A program made the position numbers and the translations under genes. From Dastarcus helophoroides (lineage: Eukaryota > Arthropoda > Insecta > Coleoptera > Bothrideridae): DNA of 64,000 bases. The notes beneath the pieces are model-generated. The model made no database searches. It was not told the origin of the DNA and saw nothing but the letters and a program-made list of their open reading frames with translations. Shown piece after piece: positions 1-12,300 of this stretch (position 1 is the first letter of the stretch; every line of letters begins with the position of its first letter). Location: the NCBI GenBank assembly GCA_028583605.1, contig CM053331.1:6110508-6174507 (forward strand). The letters run 5' to 3'.

Positions 1-270
1 TGAAAAACAACCCTGCCGACTAAGCACAAATTTTCGCTTGATTGCATGAGCCAGGGGTAGGCAATGCCCCAATCTCTTCTACCGTGGCATGTCAGAAAGC
101 TCTCAGGAACTCCAATATTTTGAGAAAAAATGAATTAATTTCCAAAAAATCGAGCTTGGTCGATTCTTCCAAAGAAATTCTCTTTTTGTTACAGTAACCT
201 AATTTAGAAAAAAGTTGAAATCTCCAAATCATTGAATTTCGAGAAGAGGGACGTTCGCTTTTATACTTAC
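1..270. other. d4 intron, partial
   Basis: AT-rich sequence downstream of the last visible d4 exon. Bases 1-120 are less biased than the rest, but no PHD-finger coding sequence or other gene is visible on either strand. Confidence 0.6.
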
Positions 271-383
271 GTCGTTGTCAGAATTTCCGCAAACGGAGCA
301 GCATTTACATTCAATACATTGCCATCGGTACTTCTTCACAGAGATCATCATATTTGGCGTAAACTGGAGACATGTTGGATGAC
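271..383 (-). CDS. d4: d4 exon 7 (end of PHD1, start of PHD2)
   Basis: TTTTTGCAG acceptor at 386-384 and GTAAGT donor at 270-269; 113 nt with phases matching exon 6. It encodes [24 protein letters not shown] and [10 protein letters not shown], the classic continuation of DPF PHD1 into PHD2. The remaining PHD2 exon (expected to contain FCDDCDRGYH-type sequence) was looked for in 1-270 on this strand and is absent, so the gene continues beyond the window. Confidence 0.92.
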
Positions 384-3300
384 CTGCAAAAATGTGTTAC
401 ACGGTTTATCAAGATTTTAACATATTTTTTTTTCTAATGGTACGGGTCAATAGGTTTCAATATTTATCGAATTTAGAGTTCGAGAACCAAAGACCGGTGT
501 CGGTCTGATAAGATCTCGTCAGTTTGGCATACCCAACTCGAACGCTGATCAATGTTTCGACAAGTGCACACTTAAAAGTCAATGGACTTCGCACCCAAGA
601 AATTCCTAAGTATAACCTAACCTAACCTAAGTATAGCGCCACCTATCGGTCCGTGGAGTAGCCCCAGCAAATGCTGGAGAAAGTTTTTTTTTTGCTTAAC
701 GTTGAATCTGTATGACATTATTCTATCGACAAAAATATTGGAAATATTTCTATGAAAACTGAAATACAAATTTTGTCCCCTAAAACCCTTGCTCTAACGC
801 GTTTCGATAACCATGCCATCATCTTCAGATATCATCAGTACCTCTCTGAAGATGATAGCTTAGCTATCGAAACGCGTTAGAGCAACTTTCTTTGTTGTGT
901 TTTTTAACCTTTCTTGGTTTCATGGGACAAGATTTGTATTTCAATTTTTGAAGATAACCAAGGACCAGTCCGTTTAGTGTTATGCCGTTGGTCAAAAATC
1001 AAAAATCGTTGGTCAATTGGCCAGTTCTAAAAATTTCGATTTCAAAATTTCGATTTCGAAATTTTAATTGCATTTCCAAAAGTCGACATTTTTTTCGAAA
1101 ATATATCCTTCTTTTCAAAACCTGACTTTCTCTGTTACTTTTCCTAAATTTCGACTTTTCTAAATTCTGGCTTTTCTCGAAATGTTGATAGTTAGAATCT
1201 CGACTTTCCTTTCCAAATTGTGATTATTTCAAAGTTTTAATTTTTCTTGCAATTCGATCACTTCTGCAAATCGAACTGATTAAATCCCATTTTTGAAAAT
1301 TTCATTTTGTTTCTTACGTTTTGTCCTTCCAAAATTTAAACTTTTCTATCAAAATTGTTACTAACAAAATTTATTTTTCGGCAAACGATTTCCTCGAAAT
1401 TCGTCTTTTTATCGAAAGCGGATTTTTTCTCAATTCTACTTATTAACTACAATTTATCGACAATACTGGAACGTTTTTAATGTTAACTGATTAATTTTTT
1501 TGAAACTTCGGTCTTTTTTGGAAATTTAGAAGTTTTTTTTTTTCCAAATTGACCCTTTAAATTAGTCTTTTGTAGGATATTAGTTTGTTCTTAAAATTTA
1601 GCCCTACATTTCAAAATTTTCCATTTATTCCCAAAGTTAGATATTTTTTCTCACAAATTGATTTTCTAATGGAAAATCCACCTCAGCTATTATTCAAAAT
1701 GTTGATTTTTTACTAAAAAATTCGACTTGTTTCGAATTCGTCTTCACATTTCTCAAAGTTTGGCTTTTCCTGAAAATGCACTTTCATGTCAAAATTTCAC
1801 ATATTTCTTTCTGAAAAATTTTTTCTCTTAAATTCTTAAATTTGTCTTTTTTTCTTCACATTTCTTAAAGTTTGGCTCTGGAAATGCAGATTTACATGTC
1901 GAAATTTCACATTTCCAGTCTCTCGAAATTTTGATTTTTTTCCGATTTTTTCCGAAAGATTAGGATTTTATTTTAAACATTTAATTTTAGGCATTACAAT
2001 TGAAATTTCGATATTTAAGTCCAAATTTCAATAAACAACTTTAATATTTTAAGACCTATTCGATTATTAAACTTTAAAACCAAAATTTTGAGGAAGAAGT
2101 GAAAATTTAGAGTTTAAAATTACAAATTAAAATTTCAAAAAGATAGTCAAAATTTCTCAAAAAAAATCGGAATTTTGTCTAGAAACTTTTTAAATTTTTC
2201 CAAAAAATAGAAACTATTTTTTATTTTCGACTTCAGAAATAAAATGTGGCGAATACAGTCAAAATTTTGACACTAAAATCGAAATTCCAAGAAACAAGTT
2301 CAAAATGTTGAAATTATTAAGACAAGAGTTTGAGAAAAATTAAAATACAAAAATTGTCCCCTGAAACCAAGAAAGATTAAAAACCACAACAAAGGTTGCT
2401 CTAACGCGTTTCGACAGCCAAGCTATCTTCATTCAACTTTTTTCAAAAAATTTGACTTTGGGACAACTTTTTTCTAAATTTCCACAACATTTTTACCTTT
2501 TTTCTTTTAATTCGTGCCTTTTGGAATGTTGCCATTTTTTTAAACTTCGGTTTTCTGATAATTTCGACTTTTTTTCCAACAATTCGAATTTTTGAAAATG
2601 TTGATCTGGTCGGAATTATTCGTTTGTTCGCCTTTTTAAAATGTCGAAATTGTCAAAAAAGCATAATGCTTAGATAATAAGCCTTGTATATACGAATATA
2701 TACAAGTTTATTACGATGCAATTGAAATCTAATTTCATTAGAATCTAACGAAAATTAGACTGCAATTGCAAAGTTCACGTAGATGAGGCAAAGCTTGTAT
2801 CACGGGTTGCATCGCAACATCCATAGATACAAACGTCCTCGGCGTGACTTTACTTTCATCTTGTTTTGACAAATGACCAATTAAATGTTCTGTAATTAAA
2901 CAGTTAAACATGCTTAAAATTGAAAATATGTACAACCGCAACCATAGACTAGTTTCGGCCGAAACTAGTCTATGGTTGCGGTTGTACATATTTTCAATTT
3001 TAAGCACGTTTAACTGTTTAATTACAGAACATTTAATTGGTCATTTGTCAAAAAAGCATAATTTTTTAAAGAAAGTCGAGATCTACAACAAAATAAAAAT
3101 TTCCTGAAAAAGTTGAAATTTTGAAAAATTAGGAAGTTCCAAAAATAGCACTATTTTAGAAAAAGGGAAAATTTTGAAATGGTTACAATTTTCTAATTAA
3201 GTCAAAATTTTGTTTTTTTTTTAATGAGAATTTGAAATAAGTGGAAATTTTAAAATGTCCAACTCGAAATCATTAAAAAAGTAGAAATTAAAAATGTCAA

Positions 3301-6300
3301 ATTCTTCAAGAAAAACGAGAGATTTTGAAAAAAAGTTGAAAATATGTATCAGAAAATAGGAATTCTCAGGAAAAGTCGAAATATTTAGCGAGTGGTCAAA
3401 ATTTTAAAAACTATATAAGGAAAAATCGAAATTATTATAAAAATCATATTTCTCAAAAAAATCATAATTTTCAAAAACAGTCCAAAGTTTTAAGATGTCG
3501 AAATTGTGAAAAAAGTTGAGATTTTCAAACAAAAGTAGATTTTTAAAAAATTATCGAAATTTTGAAAAAGGCCAAAATTTTCGAAGAATTCGAAATTTTC
3601 AAAGAACTCAAATTTTTATTTTTCCACGCATTTTCTCGTATCGTTAAGATAACTAAATATCTGCATATAAATACCTATTAATTAATTATGTGAAAAACAA
3701 TTTCGTTCTTTGCAGATATAATTAGTCGATTTTCGACTACAAGTGATGCTAGTAGAATATAACATTTCCAATTTAAATGATATTGTAACGCAATGTAAAT
3801 AGATGGAGTAGAATTTAGAATAGAATTGTATAATTTAGTAAATAAAAAAAGTTTCTAGAAGGATCTGACAAGGGGAAAGCGACCGCGATAACGAAACAAA
3901 TGGCAGATAAGCGTTCCAGAAATTTCGGGAACGATAAGCCTTATCTGTCGAAAAGTTCTAGAAGCCAGGGGCCAAAACTAAAAAAGACGGTCAGCTTTCC
4001 CTCGCGTCAGTGAGTTAGTCGGTGTAATTAGTGAGTTAGTAGAAGTTAATAATGTAAGAGGGCCCGCTAATAATCGAATAAAAAATTCATTTCAGTCAAA
4101 ACGGTATATTTCTTACTCTTCGTCACAAACATTCTTACACATCTCTGCCAGAGAGTGGACTTTCCCGCGCTGGCGCTAAATTTAAAATTGTGGGAAATCT
4201 GCCTACAATAATAAAGTGAGTTAATTGTTCAATTCAGGTGATCCAAGTTAAGTTTGGTAATAAAGTGGTGCAATTCACACGTGGTAATCAATTCGAACCG
4301 ATAAGCCCCTAACATCTAGTGTCAGAAGCGGGATTATTCGTGGATTGTGCTTATTACTCAAAAGAAATTGGTGCCAGGTGCCTTAGTTGACTTTATCTCA
4401 GACGTTTTCAACTGTTAAAGAGTTATACGAGGCGGGTCAAGTAAAATCTTGAACATTCAGATACGCTTTATGAATACGAGATTAAAATCGGCCAAAATGG
4501 AACAACAATTACAAACGTTATTAGAACTGTATAAAGACGCACAAAAAAGAGAAGAAGAACGAAGTCGACGAAGAAAAGAACAAGAGGAACGAAAACGACA
4601 AGATAAAGAACGAAAACGACAAGAAAAACAACGAGATGAAGAACGAAAACGACAAGAAAAAGAAGAGATGAAGAACGAAGACGACAAGAAAAAGAGCAGA
4701 AGGAAGAACGAAGACGACAAGGTGAAGAACGAAAACGACAAGAAAAAGAGCAGGAGGAAGAACGAAGACGACAAGAAAAAGAACAGGAGGAAGAACGAAG
4801 ACAACAAGATGAAGAACGAAGACGACAAGAATTGCGTAGTTCATTAGCAAATATAACTGAAAAAATGGGAGTAGACGTTGCAAAAATGAAAGAAGAAGTG
4901 AAAGAACAAATTATCGGAATGAGAGAAGAAATGAAAGAAGAAGTGAAAGAACAAATTACAGGAATGCGAGAAGAGATTGGCGAATTTAAGGAAGAAATTA
5001 GGGAAGTAAAATAAAAATTCAACAGAAAGCTTCTTGATTTGGAAAATAAAACACATAAAAAGATCAGCATCAAAAAAATCATGAAGAAGTTGCTAAGTGG
5101 ACAAGTCATACGACACGAATCCGAAAGTGTACCTGCTAGTTCTTCCCAAAAGGTGAAACCTCCGACCTATGATGGACAAACATCTTTCCAGGCCTACAGA
5201 ATTCAGTTCGAAGCTGCTGCTAGAGCCAATCGATGGACCCAAGACGAAAAGGCGACCTCATTGGTGGTTTCCCTGCGCGGAGAAGCTTTGGAACTACTCC
5301 GAGCTCTATCTGACTACGAACTAGCTAACTATGAAGATTTAGTTAGGGCTTTAGAGCTGAGATTTGGAGACCATCGTTTGCCACAAGTGGCCCAGGCGCA
5401 ACTACTAGTAAGGAAGCAGAAAAGTAATGAAACGCTGCAAAAATTCTAGGCTGACGTAAAAAGACTGGCTTATGCAGCTTATCCAACAGCACTAACTGAA
5501 TTTTTGGAACTTACACAGCTAGAATTTTCTTAGAAGAAATACGAGACTCAGAAGTCCAGGGAGTGATGCGCTTGTCAAACTTCCGAACATCAAGGGAGGC
5601 ATTGATTAGAGCTTTGGAAGTAGAAGCTGCTTATAAGGTTTCGGAGCCAGAGGCGTCACGGAGAATAAGGAAGGCCAACATCGAGGAGGTTGTGAATAAC
5701 CCTGATCTTGCGAACATGAGCGCTAACATAAACGACACGAATGCGAACATAAGTGCTAGCATGAAAGAAATGAACGCGAGCATCAAAGAACTGCTGGAAG
5801 CTCTTAAATGTAAATCCAACAGAAGAAGCACGACATGTTACAACTGCGGCAAACCGGGACACAGCAAGAAGGACTGCAGGTCAACCCCCAAGAAGTCGAC
5901 AAGCCCCACATTAGGAAGACAACATGGCGAGAAAGAGAACTCAAAGTTAACGTGAAGAAACCAATTCCCAAAATTCTTCCCATCAAAGATAAAAAGCACC
6001 AAGGAGGGTTCGGTGGTGGAAGCCAGTGGGGATGGAAGGAATGTACAGGCAACAGTGGACCCAGGAGTCAAGGTTACTGTGGTACGCGATACTCAAACAA
6101 TCCGTGACTGGCCAAGACTCAAAGATAAACATGAACTGAGGAGTTTCCTGGGGTTATGCACCTATTACAGAAGATTTGTGAAAGGTTTCGCCAACATCGC
6201 TGCGCCGTTACACCGACTAACTGAAGGAAGAACACCTTATGTCTGAACTTCCGATTGTGATACCGCTTTCCGAAAATTGAAGTCTGCCTTGTGCACAAGC

Positions 6301-9300
6301 CCTATCTTGGCTTATCCTCAGCGAGATGGGACGTTTGTGTTGGACACTGATGCCAGCAACGTCGGCATTGGGGCTGTGCTGTCCCAAGTTCAAGACGGTG
6401 AAGAAAGAGTCATCGAATATTACAGCAAGATCCTGACGAAGCCGGAGAGGAACTATTGTACCACCAGGAAGGAACTTCTTGCGATAGTGAAGGCCATGGA
6501 ACAGTTTCACAAGTATTTGTACGGGCAAGAATTCCTTATCAGAACAGACCATTCGGCTCTTTCTTGGTTACTTTGAATGAAGAACGCAGAGGGGCAGACG
6601 GCTAGATGGTTAGAAAGACTTCAACAGTATCACTTCAAGGTGGATCATCGAACGGGACGACAGCATAACAGCGCTGACGCGTTGTCCAGAAGACCTTGTG
6701 GGGATTGCAAACACTGCAAACGAGTTGAGGATCATGAGAACATGGTGAATATAAGGGTAACGTCTGTTCAGCCAGAAGACGAATGGACTGTTGAAGGTCT
6801 TCGGGAGTTACAGAAGAGCGACGGTGATATCGGACCCATATTGGAATAGAAAGAAGCTGGAGATAGACCTGAATGGCAAGAGGTTTCGACAGAAGTCCAG
6901 CTCTTAAGAATTTGTGGGCCCAATGGAAATCCCTACAGGTACAGGGGTGCTGAAGAGAGCATGGGAAAGCGCGGATGAAAAGCGCGTCAACTTGCAGTTG
7001 GTGGTGCCTCAGGAGAAGATTCCACAGGAAGTGCACAATGGGACTTCTGGTGGACATTTAGGATGAACAAGACTCTGGAGAAGGTACGAAAACGGTTCTA
7101 TTGGGTTAACTGCCGGGAGGACGTCGAGCGGTGGTGTCGGAAATGTGTCACCTGCGCTGCATCCAAGGGTCCTAGTACAAGAACAAAAGGGGCCCTGAAG
7201 CAATACAATACGAGAGCTCCATTCGAAAGAATTGCAATCGATGTGGCAGGATCATTCCCAGCTTCAGACCATGGCAACAAGTACATCCTGGTGGCCATGG
7301 ATTATTTCAGTAAATGGCCTGAAGCTTATGCCATCCCGAACCAGGAAGCTACCACAGTCGCAAGGGTTCTTGTGAACAACTTCATCTGTCGATTTGGCGT
7401 TCCCTTGGAACTACACTCGGACCAAGGAAGGAACTTTGAATGGGGGTTTTCCAAGAGATGTGTCGTCTTCTTGGAATAAGAAAAACTCGAACAACACCTC
7501 TTCATCCACAGCCTGATGGAATAGTGGAGAGATTTAACAGGACCTTAGAGAAACATCTTTCGAAGGTCGTTTTCAAACATCAGACAGACTGGGACCGATA
7601 TCTACCACTGTTTCTGATGGCCTATCGAGCGGCAACTCATGAAACTACAAGTCAGAACTCCGGCAAAAGTGATCTTCGGGAGGGAACTGCGGCTTCCGTG
7701 TGATTTGGTGTTTGAATCACCAAGGGAGATCCCCAGGGAGACGATGGTTTTCGTAGACGACTTGAGGAAAGCGATATTGGAGACGCATGCCCTTGTGCGG
7801 ACGAAGATCAACTTGGCGACGGACCGGATGAAGACAAGGTATAACATAAATGCCAGCCATGGTGGTTTCAGTGAAGGCGAATTGGTGTGGCTATACAACC
7901 CTCAGTGAAAGAAAGGAGTTTCGCCGAAGTTTACGCCATCTTGGGAAGGGCCGTACAAAGTGCTGAAGAGGATCAACGACTTGGTATACAGGATCCAGCG
8001 TAACTCCAGGAGTAAAATGAAAGTGGTACACCTGAACAGACTATGCAAATTTAGTGGCGAAGTGACTAATTGGAACTGATCAGGACGATCATTCCTAAGG
8101 GAGAGGCAGTGTAACGCAATGTAAATAGATGGAATAGAATTTAAAATAGAATTGTATAATTTAGTAAATAAAAAAAGTTTCTAGAAGGATCTGATAAGGG
8201 GAAAGCGACCGCGATAACGAAACAAATGGCAGATAGATTTCGGGAACGATAAGCCTTATCTGCCGAAAAGTTCTAGAAGCCAGGGGCCAAAACTATAAAA
8301 GGCGGTCAGCTTTCCCTCGAGTCAGTCAGTTAGAGTCAGTGTAATTAGTGAATTAGTAGAAGTTAATAATAAGTGAGTTAATTGTTCAATTGTGGTGATC
8401 CAAGTTAAGTTTGGTAATAAAGTGGTGTAATTCACACGTGGTAATCAATTCGAAGCGATAAGCCCGTAACAATATAAAATTAATTTTTCTTTTTTAGCTT
8501 AATGCTGCCATAACATTTATTTACCTAAACAATTTATATTTTTCCAAAGAGAAATATAAAAATGTTACTAAGGAGAGAAATAAATTCTTCTAAACATATC
8601 AAAACAAAAACCACTAAATATTCAGTAAATTATTGTAAGCTACAAATACTAAACAAACTCTGGTAGAACAAATGTTTTACTATTGTTTATTATTATTGAT
8701 ATATCCGCCGTGCTTAGATAAAAAATATAAGCTTGAAAGCCGAAGGTACTTCGTTCGTTGATGACGTATTGGGGAAGGGGCAAAAATGTCTCTGCTCTGC
8801 ATCACGTCTGTCTTCATACCCTGCCTGACCCGAGTGAGCGCAACCGAAATCTAAGCGCAATTTTTACGTCAAACAGCGCTCTACCATTTTACAAATGGTG
8901 CCTTTATTTTTCAACATTTTGTTTTCAAATTCGGAGAACTTATGAAGCAAGGATGTCGAATTCGCGCCTTGGAAGCACTTTTTTCAAATTCCGTTTAGTT
9001 TCCGAGTTATTCGCTTCTGAAAACAGGCAAAAAGAGACAAATTGTACGTCCATTTGTGGAAATACTAAGAAAAAAATCAAAACTGTGCTTCCGAAGCCCG
9101 AATTCCCCAACATTTCTAAACATTATTACCAAATTTCATTAAATTCTAAGCGGTAGTATTGACGTAGTCTGTAAAATGGCAAGCGAATTTCGACGTTTTA
9201 AGAGTACCAGACCGTCGCTTTAATGATTTTTCTTCTCAGTCATCTGGCAATATCAACTTCAATTGATCAAAACACAGAAAACATCTTCGCAAATTATTTC

Positions 9301-12300
9301 TAACGCATTACTAATTTCGTCAACATTTTACAAAAATCGTCTGCAGGATATCCGAAATTAATGGATAAAGGTGGGGTTTGAGTGCCGAAGAACAGTGACT
9401 TTCCAAGTTACGTAATTTTTCTCGAAAATTATTTTGATGCATTAAAATAACGTTTAACATGATGGGTATTCAATGCATTAAAATAACAGGAAAAATTTGC
9501 GCTAGAAAAATTCACATAATTTGAAGTGCACCAATCTTCAGCACTAAAAAAGCAACAAAATTCCATTGGCGATCGTTTATTGCACCAATTTAAATTACAT
9601 CTTGGAAAATAACTGTTCTTACAACAACTCAAACTATAATAGTTACATAGAAATCATTCTGAATAATTTTCACTGGCAATGCATTGACCGGCGAAAACCA
9701 TTCAAAACGGAAAACAATCTAGTGTCCTAGTGGAATAATTATGATCTACGACCTATTTTCCTTTCTAAAAAAGAATAAACATAATAAAATTCGAGATTCC
9801 TAAACAGCCCATGTGACATTTAAAATTTCTGACTTAGTTTTAGACTTAACATAAAGCAAATAAATCGTGAAATCTGGAAGACAACTTTTAAACTAATAAT
9901 GTAAATAAATATTTGGTTATTTCGGCCAATTCAACAAAACTAGTTACATACTGGCAAAAAAAACTTCTTCTTTCTAACAATAATAAATATCTTTATAATG
10001 GTGTGAACCTAAACCATTATTTACTAAACTTTGTACAGTTTTAGTGTTAATTTATACGGACTAGCCTCAAAAAGCGACACCCCCAAACAAAAAAAATGTT
10101 GCATTCAACCGATTTTTATTATCATTATTTTTTATTGAAACCTAGCAGTTAATTTGGAACTAGATCAACGACGTGGCAGTTAAAGTTTCTGTTAACTGCG
10201 AACGTGACGATGTCAATTGCAATTGAAATTTGGTCGTTCGAGGTTCAAATATTGTAGCATTTTGAGGTTAGTAAACAAGAGGCAGTTGAAATACTGGACA
10301 TAACCCAGAACTGACTGATTTTTTAAACGAGTGCTAAAGCAACATATCACAGGTTCTAAATTTAAAAAAAAAATGCAACGCGGCAATTTTGTACACATTT
10401 GGCAGCTCTTGTCTATAAATTAACATTGCTTTTTGAGTAAAATGCCCAGTATTGGTCCTTTTTATCTATCTAGGTGTTCGCGCGGCTACGCACGATATTT
10501 AAAAAATACAATTACACGAAATTGTAAAAATTTTGATATAATGGTGTTATCTTTTGATTTCAGTGACGTGCCTTTGGCTAAAATAAATGCATTAAATAGG
10601 AACTTTCGTCGATTGGCTCCCATAATTTCAACTCAAAGAAGCTCTCAGATCTAACTTTAGGAAAATAAAAACTAGATAAAACTTCCGATTAGGGGTGCAT
10701 TCAAATTTTGACTTGTCACACATTTAAAATGTAGTAAGGCACTTTTATGCAAATAATTTCCCAAATCTAATCGATTTAAAAACTGTCAGCCACTCTTGAG
10801 GTTTTACCCAAAATTGTAATTTCGTTTCAAAATTGTAGTTTAATTGTCGAATTTTAGATTCTCAACTAAAAATGTTGACTATTTGACGGAAAATTTCAAT
10901 TTTTTTTAAGTACAACTTCGAAAACGTTTTCTCGAAATGTCATCTACTTTTTCCAAAGTTTGCTCGAAATATCATTTTTTCTAAATGTTTGTCGAAATGC
11001 TTCAAATTTTGATAACTCATCTTAGGATCCTTTAACGAAAATATAGTTTTTAATTTAAACATTTTGGATATATAACTGAAAACTTCGATTTCTCGTTGAA
11101 TACATCGCTCCTGTACGTGTAAAATGGGTTAAGTGAAATTTCGAGAAAATGAGTTCAAGTCGTTTTCGTACATAACTTTGAAGTTACTGTCGTTGTTTAA
11201 AGAAAGTTAAGTCAAGTCTATCTCAGGGATCAACAAACCGCGGCCCGCGAGCCGCATGCGGCTCTCAAAAGAAAATTGCGGCTCTTTAAATTCCCTCAAT
11301 AAATAAATAAATAAAAGCTAGAGTGGGGACACACCCAGACACTCACTAAACAAGTGACCTACAGAAGTCGAAATTTCTAAAAATACTTTTCTAGGAATTT
11401 TTACGTTTTACTTAAATTTTGACAAAAAGTTTCAAGAAACATTTTTCCTAAATGTTTGATTGATTTGTATTAACATTTAAAAAAAAACACATAAAATTTG
11501 AAATTTCTAGAAAAAGACCAACTTGAGGAGTCGAAATTTCTTAAAAAATATTGATTTTTACTTTTTTATTTGTAAATTTTCTAAAACTTTGAATTTCGTT
11601 AAAAAAATGCGAATTACTTTTTGTGAGAAAAAAAATCTACAGAAATTTACAGAATCGGGAAATATCAAAGTTCGAAATAAAAGCTGAAATTTCTAGAAAA
11701 AGCCGAATTTTGAGAAGAGATTTCGAAAAAATTGAGAAAAAGAAACTTCGAAAAAATTCAGAGAATTGTAAAAATTAACTGGAAGTTTAGAAAAAATTGT
11801 CGATCTCTTAAAAAAGTCGAAGTATTTCAGTAAAGAAGAAAAAAGTTGAATATTAGGAAGAATTTTAGGGAAAAGGTTTGGAACAACTCGAAATTTCGAT
11901 AAAAAAAATGGCAATTTTCCAGAGAAAGCTAAATTTCGAAAATAAATTTGCAATTTCGAGAACAAGACGTATTAAAAAAACTCCAAATTTTCAGATAAAT
12001 TCGAAATTTCGAGAAGTGTTGAACTTTAAAAAGAATCAAAATTTCGTTACAAAAACCAAATTTTGAGAAAAAGGAAGAGATTTCTAAAATTATTGGAAAA
12101 ATGAAGAGATTAAAAAAATGAATTGTCTAATTCGGAAAAAGGGAGAAATTTCAAAAAAAATTAATTTATCGAAAATTCTCAAAAAAGGCAAAATATTAGA
12201 ATAAAAAACGTAGAATTTTGACAATAGATTGAAACCCAGGACAAATTAAAAACCTGAAATTATTAGACAATTTCGAATTTTTATTTTTTGAAATACAGTA

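Larger units (their letters stand above)
384..3783. other. d4 intron 6, 5' part: AT-rich satellite-like DNA
   Basis: Apart from the named repeats at 440-680, 761-972, 2342-2431 and 2651-3062, this stretch is degenerate AAATTTCGAC-type sequence. From about 1000 to 2080 the plus strand is T-rich; from about 2100 to 3640 it is A-rich. No gene is supported. Confidence 0.6.
3784..8471 (+). mobile_element. Ty3/Gypsy LTR retrotransposon, decayed and internally deleted
   Basis: Two related LTRs (TGTAACGC start, TAACA end) flank gag-like and pol-like sequence in Gypsy order (RNase H before integrase, integrase with a GPY/F-type C-terminus). A 4-bp ATAT lies just outside each LTR. There is no env. Gag has a CCHC knuckle. 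Pol has lost most of protease and the fingers/palm of reverse transcriptase, and the frames carry several stops and frameshifts, so the copy is non-autonomous. It lies in d4 intron 6 in the orientation opposite to d4. At 4.69 kb it is shorter than typical Gypsy elements, consistent with the deletion. Confidence 0.95.

Noticed and set aside
1..270. Search for the last d4 PHD2 exon at the left edge
   Set aside because: No minus-strand sequence resembling FCDDCDRGYH or a splice-bounded frame was found, so the exon lies outside the window.
4457..5109. Antisense frames of 120-213 codons over gag
   Set aside because: Ser/Phe/Leu low-complexity shadows of the purine-rich coiled-coil repeat.
8761..9156. 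131-codon open frame
   Set aside because: In low-repeat intron DNA, but with no family match, no splice sites supporting a gene and ordinary composition; chance frame not excluded but not supported.
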